Part shown: positions 24,276 through 33,886 of the stretch, piece by piece
How positions within the stretch are numbered: position 1 is the stretch's first letter
Layout: every line of letters starts with the position of its first letter
Source of the DNA: Rodentibacter sp901420285
Lineage (GTDB): Bacteria; Pseudomonadota; Gammaproteobacteria; Enterobacterales; Pasteurellaceae
Assembly: GCF_041734645.1 (NCBI RefSeq)
Contig: NZ_CP162010.1
Coordinates: 682,001 to 746,000 of the forward strand
DNA: 64,000 bases
Direction of reading: 5' to 3'
Translations under genes and position numbers: made by a program
The notes under the pieces: generated by a model
What the model was told of the DNA's origin: nothing
The model's database searches: none
The model's input: the letters and a program-made list of their open reading frames with translations, nothing else

Positions 24276-27200
24276 TTGTTTACTGTTTACTATTCCAATC
24301 AGCTTGAAAAACAAAAAGATATTCTGGCTTTTCTGTTTGAACAACTCCCTCCTAGCGACCCTTTCCAATCAGATATTATTTTGGTGCAAAGTCCCGGCAT
24401 GGCTCAATGGTTGCAAATGGAATTGGCGAAGAAAAACGGCATTGCAGCGAATCTGGAATTCCCGATGCCGGCCAGTTTCGTTTGGCAACTTTATGCGGAC
24501 AATTTGCCCGAAGTTTCGTTACAAAATCCTTTCGATAAAGATTCTATGATGTGGCGTTTAATGCGCTTGATCCCCACTTTTTTAAGCCAAAATGATTTTG
24601 CTCCGCTACGTCGCTATTTGGAATCAGCACCGCATTCGGAACAGTACAAACGCTATCAACTGTGCAGTAAAATCGCCGATTTGTTTGACCAATATTTAGT
24701 CTATCGCCCTGAATGGATTTTTGCGTGGGAAAAGGGTGAGGACGAGGTTATCGCCGCGCAAATCAAGGCGCAGCAAACAAATTTGAACCCGTCGTTACTA
24801 AATCAAATTCAAACTAATGTGACGTGGCAAGGAACATTGTGGCGCGCTTTAACGATTGATGTGAAAACCGATATCGGCAGTCAAGCTACTCATCGAGCTG
24901 CCTTACATGAACAATTTTTAACCTTGCTGAAGGATAAACATCAACCTAAAAAATTACCCGCCCGCGTATTTGTTTTTGGTATTTCAGCCCTGCCAAATGC
25001 CTATTTATCGATTTTACAAGCCATATCGTCGAAAACGGACATTCACCTGTTTTTTAATAATCCAAGCCAAGAATATTGGGGCGATATTCGCGATTTACGG
25101 ATGGAATATTTACGTGTACGCAAGCGTCATTTCTGGGCAAAACAAGATGAAAATCGCTCGCTCTTTTCAGAACAGCGAATGGCTGAACTAGAAAAAGGCA
25201 TCACTGAAACGACGTATCATGATGAAGCGTTACAAGTGGGCAATCCATTATTGGCAAGTTGGGGGAAGATGGGGCGTGACTTTCTTTATAGTTTGGTACG
25301 CGACGAAGAACGTGTTGCGGTGCGTTCGATCGAGGCCTACCAAGAGATTTCCGGCGAAACCTTGCTTGCTCAGTTACAAGCGCAAATTTTACATTTAACC
25401 CACTCTCCTTTAAACATTGCGAAAAATGACCGTTCTTTAACCTTTCACGCCTGTCATAGCGCTATGCGCGAAGTTGAAGTATTGCATGATTATTTACTGG
25501 ATTTATTTAACCGAGAGCCGACGCTCACACCGAAAGATGTGGTGGTGATGGTCGCGGATATCAATCAATACGCACCTTATATTCAAGCGGTATTCGGACA
25601 AAAAAGCGGTGACGTGCCGGCGATTCCGTTTTCTATTTCCGATAGTAAATTGTCGGAAAGCGACACATTAGTGTCCTGTTATTTATCCTTGTTACGTCTA
25701 AAAGAAAGCATGTTTAGTGCGGAGGATATGCTCGCCTTGTTGGATATTCCGGTGGTGCGGGCGCGTTTCAATATTTCCTTGGCCGATTTACCGCTGGTCC
25801 GCGAATGGGTGGCGGATGCCGGCATCCGTTTCGGTTTACCAAAAAATGAACATGGTGTGAATTTTAACTCATGGCAAGCCGGCTTGGAACGTATGCTATT
25901 GGGCTATGCGATGCGAGAAGAGCACGGCATTTGGCAAGAGAGTTTGGGTTTAGATAGCAGTTACGGCTTAAAAGGTTTGTTGGCAGGCAATTTATCATGT
26001 TTTTTCAGCGTGCTTTTAGCGTGGCGGGAAACGCTTCAACAACCGCATTCAATGGCAGCATGGCAGGGAATTTTAAGCAACCTTTTAACCGATTTTTTTG
26101 CGCGACAGGAAGACACGAACGACACGCTGCTTTATATTCAAGAGAAAATCGACGAACTGGCTACACAGTTGGCAGACTTGCATTTCAGCACCGCATTGGA
26201 AGCAAATGTAGTGGCTGATGCAATGACAAGAAAGTTGGAGGAGGCACCAAACAGCCTGAAATTTCTGGCGGGCAAAGTAAATTTTTGCACGCTTTTGCCG
26301 ATGCGTTCCATACCTTTTAAGGTGGTTTGTTTGCTTGGTATGAATGAAGCGGATTACCCGCGTACGCAAATGCCGAACAGTTTTGATTTGATGCAATACC
26401 ATCACCAAAAAGGCGATCGCGTGCGACGCGACGATGATCGTTATTTGTTCCTCGAAGCCTTGTTGGCCGCGCGTGATTATTGCTACATCAGCTATATTGG
26501 CCGAGCAATTACCGATAATCAACCAAAAGAACCTTCCGTACTAGTGAGCCAATTACTGGATTATGTGAATTATGGTCAACCCGAGGCGCAAAAATTGCAG
26601 GTCGAACAACACGCAATGACGCCGTTTAGCCCACATAACTTCAATTGTTCCGCAACATTCAATCGTTCCTTCTCCGCCAAATGGTTGCCAACGGCACAAA
26701 GCGCCGGCTACTCGCTACAAAAAGAGTTTGCCGTGCCAATGGAAAATGGCGAAACCGTTACGGAAATCGAATTGGATCGCTTCGTGAGTTTTGTAGAAAA
26801 TCCGGTGAAATTTTTCTTTGAAAAACAACTTGGCGTGTATTTTCGTGCCGAAGACGAACGCATTGCCGACAGTGAAAATTTTACGTTAAACAGGTTAAAT
26901 AAATATGCGTTAAATAACGATTTAGTTTATTCGGATGAATGCGAGTTTTACGCTTATTTCGCTCGAGCTGCGGTGAAAGGCGTCTTGCCGCGCGCGGAAT
27001 TCGGGCGCGTGGCCGCGCAAAAGGTGCGCGATGCGGTGCTGGAATTTAAACACAAAATCGCCGATTTGGGCGAGCCGCACAATGCGCCCGTTGATTTCAC
27101 GTTGAATGTGATGTGGCAAGATCAAGCGCGCTCAATTCGTTTATTCGGCTATATGGAAAATTTGTTCGGCGCAGAAAATCGGGTCGTCGAATGGCGTTTT

Positions 27201-27668
27201 GCGAAAGAAAAAGAACGCTATCGCATTCGCCCTTGGATTTATTATTTAATTCAATGTGTTACACAGGAAAATGCGGTTGCGCCAAAACTCGTTACGCAAG
27301 ACAAAATCGTGGAGTTGCCACAAGTCGATTTCAGCACCGCATTGGAGCAGCTTCAAATCTATATGCGGGCCTATTTGCAAAGTCAGATTGAAATTCAACT
27401 GGTTCCGACCGTGGGGAGAATTTCCGATTTTATCGTGCAAGACGAAAGGGCGGTCGATGTTGACGACGTGTTGGCAAAACTACGAAAACTTACCGAAAGC
27501 GATAATTTCGGCAATTATGCCGATCCTTATTGGTCTCGCGTGTTGGCACAAACGGCAAAATTTGAACGACCTGAAAATTTGGAATCATTATTAATGCAAA
27601 CCAAGGCGTGGTTCGGATTGTTATTTTCCGGTATGGAAAATAAAGCCGTGAATAAAGGGGCGAAGTAA
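24276..27668 (+). CDS. recC: Exodeoxyribonuclease V subunit gamma (RecC)
   Basis: An 1130-residue RecC, which in RecBCD scans the unwound strand for Chi and splits the duplex. The start is TTG at 24276 with AAAGGTG upstream, giving MFTVYYSNQLEKQ, which aligns with the E. coli start. Recognisable regions: SPGMAQWLQMELAK (about 47-60), an inactive helicase-like core with VFVFGISALPN and VVCLLGMNEADYPR, and a C-terminal nuclease-fold-like domain. Two perfect in-frame copies of the dispersed 12-mer occur, at 26187-26198 (reading FSTALEA) and 27333-27344 (FSTALEQ), plus one 11/12 copy near 24628. Downstream of comQ with no terminator, so it may share the competence promoter. Confidence 0.95.
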   Translation: MFTVYYSNQLEKQKDILAFLFEQLPPSDPFQSDIILVQSPGMAQWLQMELAKKNGIAANLEFPMPASFVWQLYADNLPEVSLQNPFDKDSMMWRLMRLIPTFLSQNDFAPLRRYLESAPHSEQYKRYQLCSKIADLFDQYLVYRPEWIFAWEKGEDEVIAAQIKAQQTNLNPSLLNQIQTNVTWQGTLWRALTIDVKTDIGSQATHRAALHEQFLTLLKDKHQPKKLPARVFVFGISALPNAYLSILQAISSKTDIHLFFNNPSQEYWGDIRDLRMEYLRVRKRHFWAKQDENRSLFSEQRMAELEKGITETTYHDEALQVGNPLLASWGKMGRDFLYSLVRDEERVAVRSIEAYQEISGETLLAQLQAQILHLTHSPLNIAKNDRSLTFHACHSAMREVEVLHDYLLDLFNREPTLTPKDVVVMVADINQYAPYIQAVFGQKSGDVPAIPFSISDSKLSESDTLVSCYLSLLRLKESMFSAEDMLALLDIPVVRARFNISLADLPLVREWVADAGIRFGLPKNEHGVNFNSWQAGLERMLLGYAMREEHGIWQESLGLDSSYGLKGLLAGNLSCFFSVLLAWRETLQQPHSMAAWQGILSNLLTDFFARQEDTNDTLLYIQEKIDELATQLADLHFSTALEANVVADAMTRKLEEAPNSLKFLAGKVNFCTLLPMRSIPFKVVCLLGMNEADYPRTQMPNSFDLMQYHHQKGDRVRRDDDRYLFLEALLAARDYCYISYIGRAITDNQPKEPSVLVSQLLDYVNYGQPEAQKLQVEQHAMTPFSPHNFNCSATFNRSFSAKWLPTAQSAGYSLQKEFAVPMENGETVTEIELDRFVSFVENPVKFFFEKQLGVYFRAEDERIADSENFTLNRLNKYALNNDLVYSDECEFYAYFARAAVKGVLPRAEFGRVAAQKVRDAVLEFKHKIADLGEPHNAPVDFTLNVMWQDQARSIRLFGYMENLFGAENRVVEWRFAKEKERYRIRPWIYYLIQCVTQENAVAPKLVTQDKIVELPQVDFSTALEQLQIYMRAYLQSQIEIQLVPTVGRISDFIVQDERAVDVDDVLAKLRKLTESDNFGNYADPYWSRVLAQTAKFERPENLESLLMQTKAWFGLLFSGMENKAVNKGAK

Positions 27669-27724
27669 ATCGTCAAAAGAATCATTTTTTGTTAAGATGT
27701 TGCCCGTTTTTGCGAGGATTTTTT

Positions 27725-28174
27725 ATGCGCTGTCCGTTTTGTTCCACAGAAGAGACCAAAGTTATTGATAGCCGTTTAGTTTCCGACGGTTACCAAGTTC
27801 GCCGCCGCCGCGAGTGCGGTCATTGCCACGAGCGTTTTACAACGTTTGAAACGGCGGAATTAGTGGTGCCGAAGGTGATTAAAAACGATGGTTCGCGTGA
27901 GCCATTTAACGAAGATAAATTGCGTAGCGGCATTCAACACGCATTGGAAAAACGTCCGGTGAGTGCCGACGATGTGGAAAAAGCCATCAATCACATCATT
28001 ATTCAATTGCGCGCTACCGGCGAACGCGAAGTGCCAAGCCACTTGGTGGGCAAACTCGCGATGAACGAACTGAAAGCGCTGGATAAAGTGGCCTATATTC
28101 GTTTTGCCTCCGTTTACTTGAGTTTTGACAACATTAACCAATTCACCAAAGAAATTGAAAGCCTGAAGGATTAA
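27725..28174 (+). CDS. nrdR: Transcriptional repressor NrdR
   Basis: A 149-residue repressor of ribonucleotide reductase genes. An N-terminal zinc ribbon (CPFC at residues 3-6, CGHC at about 31-34) binds DNA, and the ATP-cone at about 49-139 (VIKNDGSREPFNEDKLRSGI) senses ATP/dATP. The chosen ATG at 27725, with GAGG upstream, gives the conserved start MRCPFC; an in-frame codon 36 bases earlier is unlikely. Its probable target, the tandem boxes upstream of nrdA, lies in this window at 41454-41500. nrdR-ribD is a common gene pair. Confidence 0.97.
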   Translation: MRCPFCSTEETKVIDSRLVSDGYQVRRRRECGHCHERFTTFETAELVVPKVIKNDGSREPFNEDKLRSGIQHALEKRPVSADDVEKAINHIIIQLRATGEREVPSHLVGKLAMNELKALDKVAYIRFASVYLSFDNINQFTKEIESLKD

Positions 28175-28176
28175 GC

Positions 28177-29292
28177 ATGTCCGAATTCTCTGTTCAAGAT
28201 CGCCAATTTATGCAGCGTGCGCTAGACTTGGCGGCCAAAGGCGAATACAGCACCGCACCGAATCCGGCAGTGGGTTGCGTATTGGTAAAAGACGGTAAAA
28301 TTGTAGGCGAAGGATTTCATTTTAAAGCGGGACAGCCGCATGCTGAACGCGTTGCCTTAGCCGAGGCCGGTGAACGGGCAAAAGGTGCTACTGCTTACGT
28401 GACGCTAGAGCCTTGCGCACATTACGGCCGCACTCCGCCTTGTGCATCGGGTTTGATTGAAGCGAGCGTAACGAAAGTGCTGGCGGCGGTGCAGGATCCG
28501 AATCCACAGGTGGCTGGCAAAGGTTTGCGTATGTTGGCGGAGGCGGGAATTGAAAGTGCGGTCGGTTTATTGGAAGAATCGGCGGAAAAATTAAATAAAG
28601 GTTTTTTTAAACGCATGCGTCAAGGTGTACCGTTTGTGCAATTAAAATTGGCCATGAGTCTGGACGGGCGAACTGCGCTGGCAAACGGCGAAAGCAAGTG
28701 GCTCACGAGCACCGCATCGCGTTCCGATGTGCAAAAAATGCGAGCCAAATCCTCCGCTTTGTTATCCACTTCGGCAACCGTATTGGCGGATAATCCGAGT
28801 CTAAACGTGCGCTGGGAGGATTTCCCGAACGATCTTAAACGCGTTTACGCCAAACAAACCGTGCGTCAGCCGGTACGAGTCCTGTTAGATTCTCAGCACC
28901 GCATTCGACCTTCGCATAAATTATTTAAAACCACATCGCCGGTATGGTTGGTATCAAGTGTTGAACGTGATATTTCCGCTTTTCCCGATTTTTGCGAACA
29001 AATTATTTTGCCGAAACAAAATTTGTTGTCTGAATTAATGTTTGAGTTAGGCAAGCGTCAAATTAACTGTCTTTGGGTGGAAGCCGGGGCGAATTTGGCC
29101 GGCAGCTTAATCGAACAAAAATTAGTCGACGAATTAATCGTTTATATTGCGCCTAAATTATTAGGCGAGCAGGCGCGCGGTTTATGTCGATTACCGCACC
29201 TCACGCGATTAGCTGATGCGTCTTTGTGGCGACTCGATGCATTTCAACAAATTGGCGACGATATAAAATTAATTTACACGCCAAAAGGATAA
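28177..29292 (+). CDS. ribD: Bifunctional riboflavin biosynthesis deaminase/reductase RibD
   Basis: A 371-residue two-domain enzyme of riboflavin synthesis: an N-terminal deaminase with zinc motif HAERVALAEA (about residues 54-63) and PCAHYGRTPPCA (about 80-91), and a C-terminal reductase domain from about 150 (VQLKLAMSLDGRTALANGESKWLT) that uses NADPH. It catalyses deamination and then side-chain reduction of the pyrimidine intermediate. It starts two bases after nrdR. An uptake sequence lies at 28554, and 11/12 copies of the dispersed 12-mer near 28895 and variants near 28248 and 28703 occur in the gene. Confidence 0.96.
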   Translation: MSEFSVQDRQFMQRALDLAAKGEYSTAPNPAVGCVLVKDGKIVGEGFHFKAGQPHAERVALAEAGERAKGATAYVTLEPCAHYGRTPPCASGLIEASVTKVLAAVQDPNPQVAGKGLRMLAEAGIESAVGLLEESAEKLNKGFFKRMRQGVPFVQLKLAMSLDGRTALANGESKWLTSTASRSDVQKMRAKSSALLSTSATVLADNPSLNVRWEDFPNDLKRVYAKQTVRQPVRVLLDSQHRIRPSHKLFKTTSPVWLVSSVERDISAFPDFCEQIILPKQNLLSELMFELGKRQINCLWVEAGANLAGSLIEQKLVDELIVYIAPKLLGEQARGLCRLPHLTRLADASLWRLDAFQQIGDDIKLIYTPKG

Positions 29293-29295
29293 CTT

Positions 29296-30318
29296 ATGTT
29301 TAGAAAACTCTTTCATGCCGCCTTGTGGGGGCTGGCTGCTGCTGGCGTGATTTTATTTGCCGTGCCAAGGTTAAATTCGAGCAATATTTTTACTTCGGAT
29401 GACATCGTTTCGTTTAAAAATGCCGTGCGTATTGCGTCACCCGCAGTGGTGAACGTATATAACCGTTCTTTTTCTTCCGCCAGCATCAATGAAGATGAGC
29501 AATTACAAGTCAATAACTTGGGATCCGGCGTGATTATGAGTAAAGATGGTTATATTTTGACTAACAAACATGTGATTCAAAATGCCGATCAAATTGTAGT
29601 GGCGTTGCAAAACGGTAATATTTATGAGGCGAGTCTTATCGGTTCCGACAATTTGACGGATCTTGCGGTGTTAAAAATTCGCGCCGACAATCTTTCTACC
29701 ATTCCGCAAAATAAAAACCGTCAAGTGTATGTGGGCGACGTCGCTCTTGCTATCGGCAATCCGTATAATCTTGGGCAAAGTGTGTCGCAAGGTATTATCA
29801 GTGCGGTGGGACGTAGTGCGGTGGGCGATTCTCTCGGTCGCCAAAATTTTATTCAAACCGATGCGTCGATTAATCGTGGTAATTCCGGCGGGGCGTTGAT
29901 TAATTCGGCAGGCGAGTTGGTAGGGATCAGTACCTTAAGTATCGGCAAAACGTCAAATGAAATTGCTGAGGGACTGAATTTTGCTATTCCGATGGATATC
30001 GCCAATGATGTACTGTACAAAATTATTCGTGACGGACGCGTGATTCGCGGTTATTTCGGTGTACAGAGCGATATTAGCGCCAGTGGCGAGCAAGGCATTT
30101 TGATCACCGATGTCAGTCCGAATAGTCCTGCGGCAAAAGCAGGCATTCAGGTGGGCGATGTGATTTTGAAATTGAATAATCAAGAAGGCATTTCTGCTCG
30201 CGAAATGATGCAAATTATTGCCAATACACAGCCGAATACACAAGTTATAGTCACCATTGTGCGTCTCGGCCGAATGTTCGATTTACCGGTAATGGTTGAA
30301 GAATTACCGTCTAATTAG
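29296..30318 (+). CDS. degS: Periplasmic serine endoprotease DegS
   Basis: A 340-residue HtrA-family protease anchored by one N-terminal helix (LFHAALWGLAAAGVILFAVPRL). The catalytic triad is visible: H in NKHVIQNADQ (near 95), D in NLTDLAVLKI (near 122) and S in NRGNSGGALIN (near 198). A single PDZ domain fills about 250-340 (RGYFGVQSDISAS onward). DegS senses unfolded outer-membrane proteins through the PDZ domain and cuts anti-sigma factor RseA, starting the sigma-E response. One PDZ domain and the anchor fit DegS better than DegP/DegQ. It follows ribD by three bases. Confidence 0.93.
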   Translation: MFRKLFHAALWGLAAAGVILFAVPRLNSSNIFTSDDIVSFKNAVRIASPAVVNVYNRSFSSASINEDEQLQVNNLGSGVIMSKDGYILTNKHVIQNADQIVVALQNGNIYEASLIGSDNLTDLAVLKIRADNLSTIPQNKNRQVYVGDVALAIGNPYNLGQSVSQGIISAVGRSAVGDSLGRQNFIQTDASINRGNSGGALINSAGELVGISTLSIGKTSNEIAEGLNFAIPMDIANDVLYKIIRDGRVIRGYFGVQSDISASGEQGILITDVSPNSPAAKAGIQVGDVILKLNNQEGISAREMMQIIANTQPNTQVIVTIVRLGRMFDLPVMVEELPSN

Positions 30319-30325
30319 AGGTGAT

Positions 30326-30919
30326 ATGCAAATTAAAACCAGCCACTTTTTTGCTTGTTTAGATCGTCTGCGCTTGATTCAACGCTGGTCATTAATGCGC
30401 AATATTGAAAAAGAAAATCTGGCCGAACACAGTTTACAAGTAGCTTTTGTGGCACAAGCCTTAGCAATCATCAAAAACAAATTTTTTGGCGGTACGGCCA
30501 ATCCCGAACGCATCGCCGTGATGGCGATGTACCACGATACTTCCGAGATTTTCACCGGCGATTTACCGACGCCGATTAAATATTTCAATCCGGAAATCAC
30601 TCATGTCTATAAGCAAATCGAAAGTGCGGCAGAACGGCATTTATTGAGTTTATTGCCGAACGAATTACAAGCTGATTTCGCGCCTTATTTGGACAGCGAA
30701 AGGAGCTCAGCTGAAGAAAAACATTTGGTAAAACAGGCAGATTTAATTTGTGCTTACATTAAAGTTCAATTTGAGCTTGAGCACGGTAATCAAGAGTTCA
30801 AAACCGCCAAAGCAAGATTAGAAGGCTTAATGCAACAATGGCACAGCCAAGAAATGGATTATTTTTTGCAAGTATTTATGCCAAGTTTTAGCCGATCGTT
30901 GGATGAGATTGCGTTGTAG
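30326..30919 (+). CDS. yfbR: 5'-deoxynucleotidase YfbR (HD domain)
   Basis: A 197-residue HD-domain phosphohydrolase that removes phosphate from deoxyribonucleoside 5'-monophosphates. Metal-binding motif: EHSLQVA (about residues 32-38), then MYHDTSEIFTGDLPTPIKY (about 68-86) and a late aspartate in VKQADLICAY. Length fits the E. coli enzyme (about 199). I chose the ATG at 30326, preceded by GAGGTGAT, rather than an ATG 30 bases upstream inside degS. Together with nrdR nearby it concerns deoxynucleotide balance. A dispersed 12-mer follows nine bases after the stop. Confidence 0.93.
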   Translation: MQIKTSHFFACLDRLRLIQRWSLMRNIEKENLAEHSLQVAFVAQALAIIKNKFFGGTANPERIAVMAMYHDTSEIFTGDLPTPIKYFNPEITHVYKQIESAAERHLLSLLPNELQADFAPYLDSERSSAEEKHLVKQADLICAYIKVQFELEHGNQEFKTAKARLEGLMQQWHSQEMDYFLQVFMPSFSRSLDEIAL

Positions 30920-30927
30920 CAAGGTTT

Positions 30928-30939
30928 CAATGCGGTGCT
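30928..30939 (+). repeat. Dispersed 12-mer, single copy
   Basis: Perfect CAATGCGGTGCT eight bases after the yfbR stop codon, in the short convergent gap to rnb. Confidence 0.8.
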
Positions 30940-30956
30940 ATTTTCAGAGTACAAAA

Positions 30957-30979
30957 ATGGCGTTTATTAAAAACGCCAT
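30957..30979 (-). terminator. Terminator of rnb
   Basis: ATGGCGTTT pairs perfectly with AAACGCCAT over a 5-base loop; on the minus strand it is followed by TTTTTG. It lies eight bases past the rnb stop. Confidence 0.8.
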
Positions 30980-30987
30980 CTTGATAT

Positions 30988-32967
30988 TTAAGCAATGATT
31001 TGTCCGACGATGCTCCGCGTTTCTTCTTTCACTTCCGTGAGCTTCACTTTCACAATATCGCCAATTTTGTAAATGCGTTCGCCTTTGATGTAAAGAGCAA
31101 GCTCATCAGGGTTTACCAACATTTCTTCTTTGTTGTTGTGTAATGTGGAAGCCGGAATAAACATCGAGGCGCCGTTTTCTAATAATTGCACGCGTAAACC
31201 GCCACGCATCACATCTTGCACTTCCGCCTCGAATTCCGCATTTTCCGCAACTTTGTCGGCAAGATAGCGACAATATAGCCAATCGGCAATGTCGCGTTCC
31301 ACTAGACGATTTTGTCGGCGTGCTTCTTGCAAGCGGGAAATTACACTATCTTGCGGTTTTTCCGTAGGTTGCCCTGTGAGCACCGCTTTGATTAGGCGAT
31401 GATTCACCATATCGGAATATTTCCGAATTGGCGACGTCCAAGTGGCATAACCTTCTAAACCTAAGCCAAAGTGCGGTGTGAGTTCTGTTTTAAATTCCGC
31501 AAAAGTTAAGTAACGACGCAAGCGAAATTCCAGATAATCGCCTTCAATCGGTTCAATATCATGACGCATTTGGCAATAACCGTTTAAGGTTGCTAAATTT
31601 TCCACAGAATAACGTTCGGCAAGTTCGGCTTGGTTTTCTTCATTAGCGAGATTTACCATTAAGAAATTATGCGCGTTTTCTAAGAATTTTTTATCAAAGC
31701 CGGTATGCGTGTTGAAGATGCCCGTCTGCGCTTGTTCGTGCAAGAATTGTGCCGCGCAAATATTGGCGATAATCATTGATTCTTCCACAATTTGATTCGC
31801 AATACGGCGATATTCCGCTTTGATTTCCTGAACATGACCGTTTTCCGCCAATACAAAAGAATAATCCGGTTTTTCTTTGAATAATAAAGAATGGGTTTTA
31901 CGCCAGTTTATCCGCGCTAGCGTAAATTGGTGCAAACGTTGAATTTGCTCGGCAATCTCGGCGGTTTCGGGTTGCCAGGCTCCTTCTTGCCCTTCTAGAT
32001 AATCGGACACGTTGTGGTAAGCGAGTTTTGCTTTAGATTGCACATAAGCGGATACAAAATGCGGTTTCGCGGTGATGTTGCCCTGTAAATCCGTTTCGAT
32101 ATAACACACGAGCGCCGGACGGGTTTCGTTTGCCATTAAGGAGCAAAGCTCATCGGAAAGCTCGCGCGGCAACATCGGAATATTAAAACCCGGCAAATAG
32201 TTGGTGAAACAGCGTTGTTTGGCGTCTTTTTCGATTTGCGAATCCAGTGCGATATAAGCCGTTGGATCCGCAATCGCAACTACCAATTTCCAGCCCGTTT
32301 GTTCGCCGTTTTGTTCAATTGGCTCGATGTAAAGCGCATCGTCCATATCTTGCGTGCTTTCGCTGTCAATGGTAACGAAATGAAGTGCGGTCAAATCTTC
32401 ACGCGTTTGGTTATCCAGCATTTCATAACGATCCGCGCCTTGTACCGGATAACGTGATTGTTCGTGACGAGCCAGCGTTACCCACCAGGGCGCGAATTCA
32501 TCGTCAGCGCGGCAAATGAATTGGTTAATGGTGGCGTAGAAAAAACGATCATCGCGCAACGGATGATTTTTTAAATTAGCGACTACCCAATCGCCTTCCT
32601 GCAACTCCTCTTTCACCGCTTTGGCTTGTTGCGCACCGATAGGCTGATTGATGTTCGGGTGATCGACCAATACTTGCAATTTCTTGTCTTTATTGAATCG
32701 TACTTTGGCGATAAAACGGGTGAGCATCGGCTCAATTAGAGATTCCGGCTCAGCTTGTTCTTTGTCGCCTTGTTTTTCGATCGTTGCGAAAATTTTGTCG
32801 CCGTGCATCACTTTTTTCATTGCCGGCGGTGCGATGAAATAGGTTTTTTTGTCACATTCTAAAAAACCGTAAGCTTTATCGGTGCCTTTGACGATGCCTT
32901 CCACGCGTTCTTTGCTGTCGTGGATTTGTTGTTTAAGTTGTGCGAGTAATGGATTGTCTTGGAACAT
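30988..32967 (-). CDS. rnb: Exoribonuclease II
   Basis: A 659-residue RNase II. Two cold-shock-like domains (about 1-180) precede the RNB catalytic domain with DSESTQDMDDALYIEP (about 204-219), whose aspartates bind magnesium, and a C-terminal S1 domain (about 570-650). It degrades single-stranded RNA from the 3' end. Length is close to the E. coli enzyme. Uptake sequences lie inside at 31469 and 32383. No gene is close enough on the same strand to be certain of co-transcription with fabI, which ends 66 bases upstream. Confidence 0.96.
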   Translation of the reverse strand: MFQDNPLLAQLKQQIHDSKERVEGIVKGTDKAYGFLECDKKTYFIAPPAMKKVMHGDKIFATIEKQGDKEQAEPESLIEPMLTRFIAKVRFNKDKKLQVLVDHPNINQPIGAQQAKAVKEELQEGDWVVANLKNHPLRDDRFFYATINQFICRADDEFAPWWVTLARHEQSRYPVQGADRYEMLDNQTREDLTALHFVTIDSESTQDMDDALYIEPIEQNGEQTGWKLVVAIADPTAYIALDSQIEKDAKQRCFTNYLPGFNIPMLPRELSDELCSLMANETRPALVCYIETDLQGNITAKPHFVSAYVQSKAKLAYHNVSDYLEGQEGAWQPETAEIAEQIQRLHQFTLARINWRKTHSLLFKEKPDYSFVLAENGHVQEIKAEYRRIANQIVEESMIIANICAAQFLHEQAQTGIFNTHTGFDKKFLENAHNFLMVNLANEENQAELAERYSVENLATLNGYCQMRHDIEPIEGDYLEFRLRRYLTFAEFKTELTPHFGLGLEGYATWTSPIRKYSDMVNHRLIKAVLTGQPTEKPQDSVISRLQEARRQNRLVERDIADWLYCRYLADKVAENAEFEAEVQDVMRGGLRVQLLENGASMFIPASTLHNNKEEMLVNPDELALYIKGERIYKIGDIVKVKLTEVKEETRSIVGQIIA

Positions 32968-33032
32968 AATTCATTTTAAAAAAGAGAAAGGCAGACTGAA
33001 AAGCCTGCCTAGAAATAATGGATACGAAAAAA

Positions 33033-33821
33033 TTATTCTTCGCCTAATTCGCCCATGGCGGTGATGCTGAAACCGGCGTCGACGTGCACGATTTCACCGG
33101 TGATACCGGAGGCTAAATCAGAACATAAGAATGCTGCGGAGTTGCCCACATCTTCGATAGTCACTGTGCGGCGTAATGCAGCGGTTTTCTCGAAGGTTGC
33201 CAACATTTTCTTGAAGTTTTTAATGCCGGAAGCCGCCAAGGTACGAATTGGTCCGGCGGAAATGGCGTTTACACGAATGCCATCTTTACCTAAATCTGCT
33301 GCCATTACGCGGGTTGCGGCTTCAAGAGAGGCTTTGGCTAAACACATGACGTTATAGTTTGGAATCGCACGTTCAGCACCTAAGTAAGAAAGGGTTAATA
33401 ACGCTGCATTCGGGTTTAGGTACGGACGTGCCGCTTGTGCCATTGCCACGAAGCTGTAGGCGCTGATGTCGTGAGCAATGAGATAACCTTCACGGGTTGC
33501 TGCGTTCACATAATCGCCGTCTAACTGATCGCCCGGAGCAAATGCGATGGCATGTACGAAACCGTCAAATTTATCCCAGTGTTTGCTTAATTCTGCAAAG
33601 CAATTTTGAATACTTTCGTCGGTAGCGACATCTAACGGCAGTACAATGTTTGCGCCGAATTCTTTGGCAAACTCTTCCACACGCGGTTGTAATTTTTCAT
33701 TTAAATAAGTAAAAGCCAATTCAGCGCCTTGTTCTTTCATCGCTTTCGCAATGCCGTACGCGATAGAACGATTGCTGGCAAGGCCGGTGACTAAAATACG
33801 TTTACCTGTTAAGAAACCCAT
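33033..33821 (-). CDS. fabI: Enoyl-[acyl-carrier-protein] reductase [NADH] FabI
   Basis: A 262-residue short-chain dehydrogenase that reduces enoyl-ACP in fatty-acid elongation. The NADH-binding start GKRILVTGLASNRSIAYGIA (residues 6-25) and the active-site segment SYLGAERAIPNYNVMCLAK (about 145-163), with tyrosine and lysine spaced six apart, are characteristic. FAPGDQLDGDYVNA (about 93-106) fits FabI rather than FabL or FabV. The sequence is close to E. coli FabI over its whole length. A promoter is visible upstream at 33858-33886. Confidence 0.97.
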   Translation of the reverse strand: MGFLTGKRILVTGLASNRSIAYGIAKAMKEQGAELAFTYLNEKLQPRVEEFAKEFGANIVLPLDVATDESIQNCFAELSKHWDKFDGFVHAIAFAPGDQLDGDYVNAATREGYLIAHDISAYSFVAMAQAARPYLNPNAALLTLSYLGAERAIPNYNVMCLAKASLEAATRVMAADLGKDGIRVNAISAGPIRTLAASGIKNFKKMLATFEKTAALRRTVTIEDVGNSAAFLCSDLASGITGEIVHVDAGFSITAMGELGEE

Positions 33822-33857
33822 AATTTTTCCTGTTTGTTAGCGTAAAAAAACCTGCGT

Positions 33858-33886
33858 AGTATAAGCGAAAATTCGTTTTTGTACAG
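33858..33886 (-). promoter_or_regulatory. Promoter of fabI
   Basis: On the minus strand CTGTAC (33881-33886) as -35 and TATACT (33858-33863) as -10, spaced by 17 bases; the fabI start codon lies about 37 bases below the -10. The -35 is weak, the -10 and spacing are good. Confidence 0.5.
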
